Shown here piece after piece: positions 27,752 through 36,962 of a stretch of DNA of 64,000 nucleotides; position 1 is the stretch's first letter, and the number at the start of each line of letters is the position of its first letter. The stretch lies in the NCBI RefSeq assembly GCF_005298175.1, contig NZ_SZYH01000001.1, forward strand, positions 1,116,001-1,180,000. Direction: 5' to 3'. Under the pieces are notes generated by a model. It was not told where the DNA came from, did not search any database, and saw only the letters and a list, made by a program, of their open reading frames with translations. The DNA is from Marinobacter panjinensis. GTDB taxonomy: Bacteria; Pseudomonadota; Gammaproteobacteria; Pseudomonadales; Oleiphilaceae. The position numbers were made by a program, and so were the translations under genes.

Positions 27752-27776
27752 TGACACCATTGGTGTCACTTTTTTT
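27752..27776 (+). terminator. Terminator-like hairpin at the end of can, rightward
   Basis: TGACACC and GGTGTCA pair around a three-base loop, followed by C and seven Ts on the plus strand. The can stop codon lies inside the stem. On the leftward strand the stem is flanked upstream by As and followed by AATTGTG, which is a poor terminator. No plus-strand gene is known to end here. Confidence 0.5.
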
Positions 27777-28443
27777 GACGCCCAGAGCGAACCGGCCTTA
27801 ACACCAGTTCGTCAACGCTGTTCTGCTTGACGCTCTCGCGGTCCGCTTCGGAGGCAATGGAAAGACCCATATCCCGCAGGATACCGTCGGCCACGTCATA
27901 GACGAAACCATGAACGGTCAGCGGCTGCCCTCTGCGCCAGGCTTCCTGGACAATGCTGTTCTGGCACACATGCCCGACCTGCTCAACCACGTTAAGCTCG
28001 CACAACCGATCAACGCGGTCCTGGTCCGTCGCCAACCCGTCGAGCACATGCTGATGCTTGTCACGAACGTCCTGAACGTGCCGCAACCAGTTCGATATCA
28101 GCCCAAAGCCTTCGTCATGCAACGCCGCCTTGACGCCACCACAACCGTAGTGACCCACAACCAGGATGTGCTTCACCTTGAGTACGTCAATGGCGAACTG
28201 GAGTACCGACAGACAATTGAAATCGGTGTGCACCACCACGTTCGCGACATTGCGGTGCACAAACAGCTCACCGGGCATCAGATCAACGATCTGGTTCGCC
28301 GGCACCCGGCTGTCTGCACACCCGATCCAGAGATACTCAGGGGCTTGCTGATTGGAAAGCCGTGTGAAAAACTGCGGGTCCTGACTCTTGATGCTGTCCG
28401 CCCACGCCCTGTTTTTATCCAGCAATTTATCGAGCTGCCCCAT
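27766..28443 (-). CDS. can: Beta-carbonic anhydrase
   Basis: Interconverts CO2 and bicarbonate in the cytoplasm, supplying carboxylases. Zinc ligands are C42, H98 and C101 with D44 (IGCADSRVP and VVGHYGCGGV), at the same positions as in E. coli Can. The 225-residue length is normal. The frame opens upstream at 28488, but AGGAGG two to three bases further than usual from the ATG at 28443 marks MGQLDKLL as the start. It lies downstream of gdhB on the same strand, 66 bases after its stop. Confidence 0.95.
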   Translation of the reverse strand: MGQLDKLLDKNRAWADSIKSQDPQFFTRLSNQQAPEYLWIGCADSRVPANQIVDLMPGELFVHRNVANVVVHTDFNCLSVLQFAIDVLKVKHILVVGHYGCGGVKAALHDEGFGLISNWLRHVQDVRDKHQHVLDGLATDQDRVDRLCELNVVEQVGHVCQNSIVQEAWRRGQPLTVHGFVYDVADGILRDMGLSIASEADRESVKQNSVDELVLRPVRSGRQKK

Positions 28444-28508
28444 CGAACCTCCTGTCTGCATATTTACGATGCCGGAATTGAACGGCAATCAACGCCACAA
28501 AGCAATAC

Positions 28509-31500
28509 TCAAGTAGTCGCACTGAGTGCGTCGTCGTGGTGTTCGTGCATGGTAGTCTGTGCCAGGTCCAGCAACTCTCTCAGAGCCACCGAGAACATCG
28601 CGTATTCCGGTTCCCTGACGCCCTTGAGCTCGGTCAGCATGGATTTCCAGCGGTTGATCATGGCGGCGTGCCTCTGCATCCAGTTCTCGACACAACCATT
28701 GACGTCAGCTGGCTTCTCGGCAAGCTTGAGCACGCCTGTGGTCAGTGCCCGCTGTTGCCAGTCCAGGTCTTCCCGGAAGCTCTCCCGCGCCAGTGCCTGC
28801 CAGTGGGAGCCGGGCACCAGTTCCGCGATGGCTTTGGCGAACCAGTTCAGGTCCAGCTTGTCGCCAAGGTCATAATAAAGGTTGGCAACGGTTTTCAACG
28901 GCATGCCAGTGGCCTCCCTGGCTTCTATAATACCCAGCGATGAATACAGGTAGCTGGTGCCGGACACCACAGAGGCAAGCTCCGTCGGCAATCCCGACTC
29001 AACCAGTGCATCGTGTCGCTTCTTCCAGTCTGCCCTGGCCTGGTCTCCCAGATAATCCGGCAGGTCCGCCGTGATTTTCCACACACTGTCGGCAAACCGC
29101 TCCATATGGCTCTGGATACTGAGTTCAGCCCGGCGGTTACGAAGCAACCAGCGAACCGCCCGGCGGATCAGTCGCATGAGGTCGCCCATCAACTCCATCT
29201 GCAAGTTTGCCGGAATGAAGTAGTCCAGGTATTCAATCTTGTCCCACCAGGTATCGAGGCGGAACACGTCCCGGGCAATGATCCACGCCAGCGCAATGGA
29301 ACCGGCATCGGCACCGGTAGACTGCTTCAGTCTCTCAACAAAGGTAATGCCCATGTGATTGACCATATCATTCGCAATCTGGGTGGCGATGATCTCGCGA
29401 CGCAACTGGTGCTCGCCCAGCTCCTTTGAAAACTTGCGGGTGAGCTCTTGCGGAAATACCTTGTACATCTCCCCCGCCAGCGAGGGTTCGTCGGGGAGGC
29501 TGCTGTTGATAAGGGTCTGTTTCAGGTCACCCTTGACGTAGGAAATCAGCACCGAAAGCTCGGGACGCGTCAGCCCTTTCTTGTCCAGCTTCCTCTCGGA
29601 GAGCGTCTCGTCATCCGGCAGGAACTCGAGGCTGCGATTGAGCTTGCCTTCGCTTTCCATGGTATTCATCAGGCGGCGGTATTCTTCCAGCCGGCTCACT
29701 GCACCCATGCTGGCAATACTGATGGCCTGGGTTTGCCGGTAGTTGTTTTTCAGCACCAGAGCGGCAACGTCATCGGTCATTTCCTCCAGCATGATGTTGC
29801 GCTGTTTGTCGGTGAGATCCCCCATGGCGACCGCATGGTTGAGCAGGATTTTCATGTTTACTTCGTGGTCAGAGCAGTCCACCCCACCGGAGTTATCGAT
29901 AAAGTCCGTATTCAACCGGCCACCCTTCAGGGCAAATTCAATGCGCCCCAACTGGGTCATGCCCAGGTTGCCGCCCTCACCTACAATCTTGCAGCGGAGC
30001 TCCGAGCCGTTAATACGTAAGGCGTCGTTCGCCTTGTCCCCCACATCCGCGTGGGACTCTTCGTGCCCCTTCACGTAGGTGCCGATACCACCGATCCAGA
30101 GCAAATCCGCCTGAGACTTGAGTATATGGGTGATCAGCATGTTGGGGGGCACGCGGTCAGACTTGATGCCCAGCAGTTTCTTCATCTCCGGGCTGACCGG
30201 AATCGACTTGGCACTGCGGCTGAACACACCACCGCCCTTGGAAATCAGGCTGGTGTCGTAATCGGTCCACGAGGAACGGGGCAGCTCGAACAGGCGCTTA
30301 CGCTCCTTGTAGCTTTTGTCGGTATCCGGCGCCGGGTCAATGAAGATGTGAATGTGGTTGAACGCAGCAACGAGCTTCGTCTTCTCGGACGACAGCAGGC
30401 CATTACCAAACACATCACCACCCATGTCGCCGATGCCGATGGCAGTGAATTCGTCCAGAGCGGGATTGATGCCCAGTTCGCGGAAGTGCCGCTCCACGGA
30501 TACCCAGGCGCCCCGGGCCGTAATGCCCATTTTCTTGTGGTCATAGCCGTTGCTGCCGCCGGAGGCAAACGCATCCCCCATCCAGAAGCCGTACTCCGCA
30601 GCCAGACTATTGGCGATATCCGAGAAGGTCGCCGTACCCTTGTCGGCGGCTACCACCAGGTAGTGATCGTCCTCATCGTGACGGATCACCGACTCCGGCG
30701 GTTGGATGCCGGCATCCACAAGGTTATCGGTAATATCCAGCAGGCCACGAATAAAGGTTTTGTAGGCCTCGATACCTTCGGCCTGGAAAGCTTCCCGGTC
30801 CGACATGTCGGGCAGGCGTTTGGCCACAAAACCGCCCTTGGCGCCTACCGGCACAATAACGGCGTTCTTGACCTGTTGCGCCTTGACCAGCCCCAGGATC
30901 TCAGTGCGATAGTCCTCAAACCGGTCGGACCAACGCAGGCCACCGCGTGCAACTTTACCGCCACGCAGGTGCACACCTTCAACCCGTGGCGAGTAGACAA
31001 AAATCTCGAACATGGGCAAAGGCAACGGAACGTCCGGAATCTCTGACGGATCGAACTTCACGCTGATATAGGGTTTGGTGCGGCCGTCCTTGTCCGGCTG
31101 GTAGTAGTTGGTGCGCAGGGTGGCCTGCATCAGTTCCAGGAACAGCCGCAGCACCCGGTCCTCGCTGAGGTTATCTACACTGTCCAGGCCAGCATTGAAC
31201 TCGATCTCCAGTTTCTGCTGGGCAGCCGCACTCTTGCCGTCACTCTGGTAACGCGCGGGATTGAAACGAACCTCGAAGAACTCGAGTAACAGGCGCGTCA
31301 GTTCCACATGGTTGACGAGGGTATTGGATATGAAGGTCTGACTGTTGGAGAAACGGATCTGCCGCATATAGCGCGCATAGGTGCGCAGCAGGGCAATTTC
31401 CCGCCAGCTCATGTAGGAGGACAACAACAACCGGTTAAAGGCATCGTTTTCCGCATCGCCGTACCAGACTCGACGGAACAGGTCTTCGAAGATAGGACGG

Positions 31501-33395
31501 ATGCGGTGGATATCCACCGCTGCTCCGCTATGAGCCTGCAGGGTGAAGTCGTGTATCCAGACAGTCTCGCCGCGACGGTCACTGACCTCAAACGGATGCT
31601 CACCAATAACCCGGAACCCGAGATTGTCGAAAATCGGCATTACATCGGATAGCGGCAATGGCTCATCCGGATAGAAAAGCTTGAAATGCAGCGTGCTTTC
31701 GTCCTCTTCCAGCGCCCTGTAGAAGCTCATGGTGAGATGCTTTTCTCTGGCAGCTCCGGCAATGTGCTCAAGGTCTATGGCCGCCCGCCGTGGAGAGAAC
31801 ATGTCCTTATAGCTGGCCGGAAAGCCTGCGGAATAGAGCCGGAACATTTCGTTGCCCTGCTCTTCACCGTACGCCTCATTCAATGCTTCCAGCAGGCCAT
31901 CACGCCAGGACTGGGCAAGATCAATAACCTTCTCTCGAATCTCCGAGATCGGTATCTGGCGGTTTTCCACCTGGGGCACGCGAACCGTGAACTGCACCCG
32001 TGCCAGCACCGATTCGGAGAAGTGGGTGACAAACTCGATGTCCTCCGCCTCAAGCCTGTCCCGCAACACCTGCTCAACCTTCAGGCGCAGTTCCGTGTTG
32101 TAGATATCCCGCGGGAAAAATGCCAGACAGGTGACGAACTGGCCATACACATCCTCCCGCATGAACAGCTCGATGCGACGACGTTCCTGAATGTAGAGAA
32201 TGCTTTTGGCAACCGACAGCAACTCACCGGGCTCGATCTGGAATAATTCGTCCCGTGGATACACCGTGAGTATCTGATCAAGCTCTTTACCGGCGTAATC
32301 GGCCCGCAGAAAACCGGAACGCCTCATGACGGTCTGGAACTTGCGGCGCAGCAGAGGAATCTCGTCCGGCCGTTCGTTGTAGACGCGGGATGTATACAGA
32401 CCCAGGAAGCGGCGTTCACCAACCACTTCACCCTTGCTATTGAACTTCTTGACCGCAATGTAGTCGGGATAAGCCGGCCTGTGCACTCGCGAGCGCTGGG
32501 CAGACTTGGCAAAGATGAAAATATCATCCGTGCGGGTCATTTCATGCCGCGTGCGTTGCGGCAATTCGTTCAGCCGCACCTTGTCCGGGCGTTCATTGTT
32601 GACCCGAAGGATACCCAGCTCGGAATTCTCAACGCGGCGGACCACCAACCCGCTCTTGTCCTTGGCAAAATCGTATTCATCGTAGCCCAGGAAGGTGAAA
32701 TGGTCCCTGACCAGCCAGTCCAGGAATGCCTTCGCTTCTTCTTTCTGCTCTTCGTCGATACCGGCGGTGGTGCTGTCGAGTTCCCGACTGATTTCATTAA
32801 CCTTTTCGGTTACAAGAGGGAAGTCACTGACCGCAATCCGGACTTCATGAAGAATGGTCTGAAACACGTCTTCCAGCGACCGGAGATCCTCCGGATTGCT
32901 GTGGCGGTCGATTTCCAGAACAATGAACGCCTCGTGATTGCCATCGGCGACCTTTTTCTTGGGTGGGTGCAGTTTTTTCAACTTGCCCTCAGCGTCGCGC
33001 TCCACCTGGAGAATCGAATGCTGGATCGAGTGGGTACCAATCTCACGCTGATTGATCGCTATCCGAAGAGAATCAATCAGGAACGGCATGTTCGGGTGAA
33101 GAATGAAGATGACGGAGTGGGTCGACTGCCAGCCGTCACTTTCCAGCTCGGGATTGAACACCGCCACCGGGGTTTCCTCGGCGGTACGTTTCTGCAGAAA
33201 CTTCCAGGCCGCAAGAATGGCACCGTAGGTATCGGAAAAACGGCGACTCACAAGCTCTTCGAGAGGAATATGGGCATAATGCTGCTTTGCGAATTCACTG
33301 ATTTTCTTCGCTTCGGTTTTCGCTATTTTTTCCGCGAAAGCTTCGTCCAGCTGCTGAAAAAACTGTTCCTTGCTGGCGATTGTCAGCGCATTCAT
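28509..33395 (-). CDS. gdhB: NAD-specific glutamate dehydrogenase, 180-kDa class
   Basis: A very large catabolic glutamate dehydrogenase that deaminates glutamate to 2-oxoglutarate and ammonia, in Pseudomonas tied to arginine use. The 1628-residue length is that of the L-GDH180 class. The long N-terminal half has ACT-like regulatory regions (VIFILHPNMPFLIDSLRIAI), and the catalytic core contains GGLRWSDRFEDYRTEILGLV, PVGAKGGFVAKRLP and GIGDMGGDVFGNGLL. The C-terminal part is helical and specific to this class. Divergent from the moxR operon across 144 bases, which include a 7-bp dyad at 33472-33494. Confidence 0.98.
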   Translation of the reverse strand: MNALTIASKEQFFQQLDEAFAEKIAKTEAKKISEFAKQHYAHIPLEELVSRRFSDTYGAILAAWKFLQKRTAEETPVAVFNPELESDGWQSTHSVIFILHPNMPFLIDSLRIAINQREIGTHSIQHSILQVERDAEGKLKKLHPPKKKVADGNHEAFIVLEIDRHSNPEDLRSLEDVFQTILHEVRIAVSDFPLVTEKVNEISRELDSTTAGIDEEQKEEAKAFLDWLVRDHFTFLGYDEYDFAKDKSGLVVRRVENSELGILRVNNERPDKVRLNELPQRTRHEMTRTDDIFIFAKSAQRSRVHRPAYPDYIAVKKFNSKGEVVGERRFLGLYTSRVYNERPDEIPLLRRKFQTVMRRSGFLRADYAGKELDQILTVYPRDELFQIEPGELLSVAKSILYIQERRRIELFMREDVYGQFVTCLAFFPRDIYNTELRLKVEQVLRDRLEAEDIEFVTHFSESVLARVQFTVRVPQVENRQIPISEIREKVIDLAQSWRDGLLEALNEAYGEEQGNEMFRLYSAGFPASYKDMFSPRRAAIDLEHIAGAAREKHLTMSFYRALEEDESTLHFKLFYPDEPLPLSDVMPIFDNLGFRVIGEHPFEVSDRRGETVWIHDFTLQAHSGAAVDIHRIRPIFEDLFRRVWYGDAENDAFNRLLLSSYMSWREIALLRTYARYMRQIRFSNSQTFISNTLVNHVELTRLLLEFFEVRFNPARYQSDGKSAAAQQKLEIEFNAGLDSVDNLSEDRVLRLFLELMQATLRTNYYQPDKDGRTKPYISVKFDPSEIPDVPLPLPMFEIFVYSPRVEGVHLRGGKVARGGLRWSDRFEDYRTEILGLVKAQQVKNAVIVPVGAKGGFVAKRLPDMSDREAFQAEGIEAYKTFIRGLLDITDNLVDAGIQPPESVIRHDEDDHYLVVAADKGTATFSDIANSLAAEYGFWMGDAFASGGSNGYDHKKMGITARGAWVSVERHFRELGINPALDEFTAIGIGDMGGDVFGNGLLSSEKTKLVAAFNHIHIFIDPAPDTDKSYKERKRLFELPRSSWTDYDTSLISKGGGVFSRSAKSIPVSPEMKKLLGIKSDRVPPNMLITHILKSQADLLWIGGIGTYVKGHEESHADVGDKANDALRINGSELRCKIVGEGGNLGMTQLGRIEFALKGGRLNTDFIDNSGGVDCSDHEVNMKILLNHAVAMGDLTDKQRNIMLEEMTDDVAALVLKNNYRQTQAISIASMGAVSRLEEYRRLMNTMESEGKLNRSLEFLPDDETLSERKLDKKGLTRPELSVLISYVKGDLKQTLINSSLPDEPSLAGEMYKVFPQELTRKFSKELGEHQLRREIIATQIANDMVNHMGITFVERLKQSTGADAGSIALAWIIARDVFRLDTWWDKIEYLDYFIPANLQMELMGDLMRLIRRAVRWLLRNRRAELSIQSHMERFADSVWKITADLPDYLGDQARADWKKRHDALVESGLPTELASVVSGTSYLYSSLGIIEAREATGMPLKTVANLYYDLGDKLDLNWFAKAIAELVPGSHWQALARESFREDLDWQQRALTTGVLKLAEKPADVNGCVENWMQRHAAMINRWKSMLTELKGVREPEYAMFSVALRELLDLAQTTMHEHHDDALSATT

Positions 33396-33539
33396 AGTCG
33401 ACCTCTATGAGTGTGAAATAAACGTAATCGGCGTACTGTCACATAAGCATAGTCAAAGCCTTGATTTTTGCGCCGCAGATGCGAAAACTGCGGCAACTAC
33501 TTACGCAAACCGTCTCTGCAGTAGGAGTAGACATTCCCC

Positions 33540-34502
33540 ATGGCATTACAGCATACGTTTGGTGAGCTCAGATCTCAGTTAGCAAAAAGAATCATAGGCC
33601 AGGAAAAGCTGGTGGACCGTTTGCTGATTGCCCTGCTCGCCGACGGCCACCTGCTGGTGGAAGGCGCACCCGGCCTTGCCAAGACAACCGCCATCAAGGC
33701 CCTGGCCGATCACCTTGAAGGTGACTTCCACCGTATACAGTTTACTCCGGACCTGCTGCCGTCAGACGTTACCGGCAGTGAGATCTACCGGGCTGAAACC
33801 GGCCAGTTCGAATTCCAGCACGGGCCGATTTTCCATAACCTGGTGCTGGCTGACGAGATCAACCGCGCGCCGGCCAAGGTCCAGTCAGCATTGCTGGAGG
33901 CCATGGGGGAACGCCAGGTCAGCGTCGGCATGCGCACCTTTCCGCTGGACCGTCTGTTCATGGTAATGGCCACCCAGAACCCGATCGAACAGGAAGGCAC
34001 CTATCCGCTTCCCGAAGCCCAGCTTGACCGGTTCCTGATGCACGTGGTCATCGACTACCCTTCCGCTGATGCGGAAAAGGCGATCCTGCACCTGGCCAGA
34101 AATGACTATCGGCGCGGGCAGGTGGCCGCGGAAGTCCGTCTCACGGCTGACCAGGTTTTCGAGGCCCGGAACGAGGTCTCGGATATCTACATGTCGGAGC
34201 CGGTCGAGCAGTATCTGCTGGCCCTGGTGCTGGCAACCCGGGACCCCGCCACTCTGGACCCCGAGCTTGCCCGCTGGACTGCCTTTGGTGCCAGCCCGAG
34301 GGGCACGATTGCCCTGGATCGTTGCGCCCGGGCCATGGCCTGGCTTGATGGAAGGGATTACGTCAGCCCGGACGATGTCCGCAATATCGCCTTTGATGTG
34401 CTCAGACACCGTATCCTGCTGACCTTCGAAGCCGAAGCGGAAGGCCAGACCGCAGACGCCATCATCCAGCGACTGATCGACCGCGTTCCGGTAACCGCCT
34501 GA
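33540..34502 (+). CDS. MoxR-family AAA+ ATPase
   Basis: MoxR ATPases act as chaperones for VWA-domain proteins encoded next to them. The 320-residue protein has Walker A EGAPGLAKTTAIKAL, Walker B LVLADEINRAPAKVQ, sensor 1 MVMATQNPIEQEGTYPLPEA, and a C-terminal lid. It is the first of six co-directional genes with the order MoxR, DUF58, DUF4381, VWA, VWA-TPR, BatD, the standard Bat-type operon. AGGAG lies about 13 bases ahead of the ATG. Confidence 0.95.
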   Translation: MALQHTFGELRSQLAKRIIGQEKLVDRLLIALLADGHLLVEGAPGLAKTTAIKALADHLEGDFHRIQFTPDLLPSDVTGSEIYRAETGQFEFQHGPIFHNLVLADEINRAPAKVQSALLEAMGERQVSVGMRTFPLDRLFMVMATQNPIEQEGTYPLPEAQLDRFLMHVVIDYPSADAEKAILHLARNDYRRGQVAAEVRLTADQVFEARNEVSDIYMSEPVEQYLLALVLATRDPATLDPELARWTAFGASPRGTIALDRCARAMAWLDGRDYVSPDDVRNIAFDVLRHRILLTFEAEAEGQTADAIIQRLIDRVPVTA

Positions 34503-34512
34503 AACCGTGACC

Positions 34513-35457
34513 ATGACTGCAACCGAACCAGCCACCCATATTTCCCTGCCGGAGCTGATCCGGTTACAGGCAGATGCCCGTGCCCTGAAGTTGCCAGCGG
34601 CGCGACCGGTCAGGTCCCGCCAGGCCGGACTGCAGCGTTCTCCACGTCGGGGGCGGGGAATGGCTTTTGCGGAGGTGCGTCAATATCAGCCCGGCGACGA
34701 TATACGCAGCATTGACTGGCGGGTTACCGCCAGGCGGCAATCCCCCCATACCAAGCTTTATGAAGAGGAGCGCGAGCGTCCGGTACTGTTGCTGTGCGAC
34801 CTTGGCCCTTCCCTGTTCTTTGCCAGTACCGGTGCCTACAAACAGGTCCGTTGTGCACAGCTGACCGGTATTCTGGCCTGGCTGGCGCTCTGGTCCGGGG
34901 ATCAGGTGGGGGGTATCGTGTTCAACGGCAGCGAGCTGAGCGTTCAACGCCCTGCCCGCCGCAAGAAATCAGTGCTGCGTTTGCTTGATACCGTGGCACA
35001 GCAGCAAAGAGTATCCCGGAACGATCCGGACCTGCAGGGGGGCAGTGAGACCACTTGTGATCTCGACACCGCACTGCAGGAGGCCCGCCGGGTCGCTCAC
35101 ACCGGCAGTCGTATTTTTGTGATCAGTGATTTTCTCAACATTACCGCAGACACGTCACGGCTGCTCGGGTCGCTGGCACGCCACAATACCGTCAGCGCCC
35201 TCAGGGTCATTGATCCGCTGGAGCTAAAGCTGCCAGACAGCGGACGCTTCGCCATCGCTGGTGAAGACGGGCCGGTATGGTTTGACAGCAGTAATCCACG
35301 GTTTCAGCAGGCGTATGCCGAAAAGGTACGGCAGCATACCGAAGCAGTGGGCGAATGCTTCCGCACCGCAGGCGTACAACCGGCCAGCGTCATGACCGGC
35401 GACCAGCCGGCACTGATACTGCAGACACTGCTCGGCCCCCGTGGCCACATTGGATAA
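34513..35457 (+). CDS. DUF58 protein of the MoxR/Bat operon
   Basis: The 314-residue protein has the DUF58 signature RRGRGMAFAEVRQYQPGDDI followed by RSIDWRVTARRQSPHTKLYEEE, near residues 45-90, which is the core of a degenerate VWA-like domain (VLLLCDLGPSLFF replaces a metal-site motif). It should be cytoplasmic and act with the MoxR ATPase. The start is the ATG at 34513; a GTG six bases earlier is also possible. Ten bases after moxR. Confidence 0.92.
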   Translation: MTATEPATHISLPELIRLQADARALKLPAARPVRSRQAGLQRSPRRGRGMAFAEVRQYQPGDDIRSIDWRVTARRQSPHTKLYEEERERPVLLLCDLGPSLFFASTGAYKQVRCAQLTGILAWLALWSGDQVGGIVFNGSELSVQRPARRKKSVLRLLDTVAQQQRVSRNDPDLQGGSETTCDLDTALQEARRVAHTGSRIFVISDFLNITADTSRLLGSLARHNTVSALRVIDPLELKLPDSGRFAIAGEDGPVWFDSSNPRFQQAYAEKVRQHTEAVGECFRTAGVQPASVMTGDQPALILQTLLGPRGHIG

Positions 35458-35475
35458 CAGGACCGCTTCTAGCCC

Positions 35476-35946
35476 ATGATGGAACAGGATCCACTGAGCC
35501 AGCTCAGAGACATACACCTGCCGCAACCGGGCGGCTTCTGGCCTCCAGCGCCGGGCTGGTGGGTCCTGTTCGCCATTGCCCTGGCGCTGGCCGTACTGGC
35601 CTTCGTTCTTGTCAGGCGAAAACAGCGCAGAAACCGCTGGCTTGGCGTCGCAAAGAGAGAGTTGCTACGGCTGGAACAGAGTGCGGCGGCAGACAATGAC
35701 TGGTTTGCTGCCCTGAACCGGCTGTTGAAACAGTCGGCTCGCATGCGCTACCCGGAACGGGCACCGGAATCGCTGTCGGGCGAGCCCTGGATCCGCTTCC
35801 TGCTTGAAACCAGCCCAAAAGACCGGGTGGCATCGCGACCGGTGGTCGAGGCCATGGTCAACAGTGCCTGGCAACCGGTACCGGGGTGCCGGCCAGAGGA
35901 AGCCGTCGCCTTCGCCAGGGTATGGCTGGGAGGACAGAGATGCTGA
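35476..35946 (+). CDS. DUF4381 membrane protein
   Basis: The 156-residue protein starts with LSQLRDIHLPQPGGFWPPAP, a mark of DUF4381, then has one membrane helix (about 27-45: WVLFAIALALAVLAFVLV), then a cytoplasmic helical domain. The family occurs almost only between DUF58 and VWA genes of MoxR operons. Its function is unknown. It overlaps the next gene by 7 bases. Confidence 0.9.
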   Translation: MMEQDPLSQLRDIHLPQPGGFWPPAPGWWVLFAIALALAVLAFVLVRRKQRRNRWLGVAKRELLRLEQSAAADNDWFAALNRLLKQSARMRYPERAPESLSGEPWIRFLLETSPKDRVASRPVVEAMVNSAWQPVPGCRPEEAVAFARVWLGGQRC

Positions 35947-36962
35947 GCCTTGCCTTTCCCTGGGTACTGTTACTGGCCCTGTTGCCCTTGCTTATACGCT
36001 TGCGTCGCCGTAGTGCCCCGGCCGTAGAAGCGCCAGTTTTTCCCGTCGGCCACTGGCTGTCCGACTTGCCCGGCGTCAGCCGCAGCGGCAGCAGAACCCC
36101 CCTCTGGCAGCAGCTGGTACTGTTGCTGATGTGGCTTCTGCTGGTGGTAGCGCTGGCCCGGCCGCAACATGTCGGGGAGCAGGTACAACTGCCCGTCAGC
36201 GGCCGCGACCTGCTGCTGGCCGTGGACATTTCCCCCTCCATGGACGAACAGGACATGGTGGTTCAGGGCCGCAGCATTAACAGACTGCAGGCGGTCAAGC
36301 GGGTACTGGATGACTTCATCCAGCGCCGGGAAGGAGACCGGCTCGGGCTCCTGCTGTTTGGCACCGAACCCTACATCCAGGCCCCTTTGACCTTTGATCG
36401 GGCAACGGTGCAAACCTTACTCAACGAGGCTGGCATTGGCATGGCCGGAAGAGCGACCGCCATAGGCGATGCCCTGGGTCTGGCCGTCAAGCGCCTGCGG
36501 GACCGGCCTCAGGAACAGCGGGTCGTGATACTGCTGACTGACGGCGCCAATACCGCGGGAGAAATTGCCCCGGACAAGGCCGCCGAGATCGCCAGGGCTG
36601 CCGGTGTGCGCATCTACACCATCGGCATTGGCGCTGAATCCATGGTGCAGCGAGGGCTGCTTGGCTCACGCCGGGTCAATCCGTCCCGGGATCTGGACGA
36701 GGACCTGCTGAAGCGGGTAGCCCAGCAGACTGGCGGAGAGTATTTCCGTGCCCGCAGCCTGCCCGAGCTCGAGCTGATCTACGAAAGCATCAACCAGCTG
36801 GAACCCATTGAACTGGAAGGCAAACACTACCGTCCCGTGACCGAACTTTATGCCTGGCCTGCGGGCCTTGCCGCCCTGATATGGTTATTGATGCAAGGTG
36901 TCAGGCTGGCAGGCGTCAGACGCCATTCGGTCAAAACCGCACAGGAGGCATGCAATGGCTGA
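35940..36962 (+). CDS. VWA-domain membrane protein, BatA-like
   Basis: The 340-residue protein has two N-terminal membrane helices, a VWA domain with a complete metal site (DISPSMD near residue 95, plus the threonine and aspartate in LTDGANTAGE), and a C-terminal membrane helix (AWPAGLAALIWLLMQGV). The VWA part should face the periplasm or cytoplasm between helices 2 and 3. I use the ATG at 35940, which overlaps the DUF4381 gene and gives MLSLAFPWVLL; earlier starts would add a Arg-rich segment. Overlaps the next gene by 8 bases. Confidence 0.93.
   Translation: MLSLAFPWVLLLALLPLLIRLRRRSAPAVEAPVFPVGHWLSDLPGVSRSGSRTPLWQQLVLLLMWLLLVVALARPQHVGEQVQLPVSGRDLLLAVDISPSMDEQDMVVQGRSINRLQAVKRVLDDFIQRREGDRLGLLLFGTEPYIQAPLTFDRATVQTLLNEAGIGMAGRATAIGDALGLAVKRLRDRPQEQRVVILLTDGANTAGEIAPDKAAEIARAAGVRIYTIGIGAESMVQRGLLGSRRVNPSRDLDEDLLKRVAQQTGGEYFRARSLPELELIYESINQLEPIELEGKHYRPVTELYAWPAGLAALIWLLMQGVRLAGVRRHSVKTAQEACNG

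Noticed and set aside
30051-31046. Long plus-strand ORF of 331 codons inside gdhB
   Set aside because: It is antisense to a clear catalytic region, has low-complexity composition and no ribosome site; long antisense frames are common in GC-rich genes.
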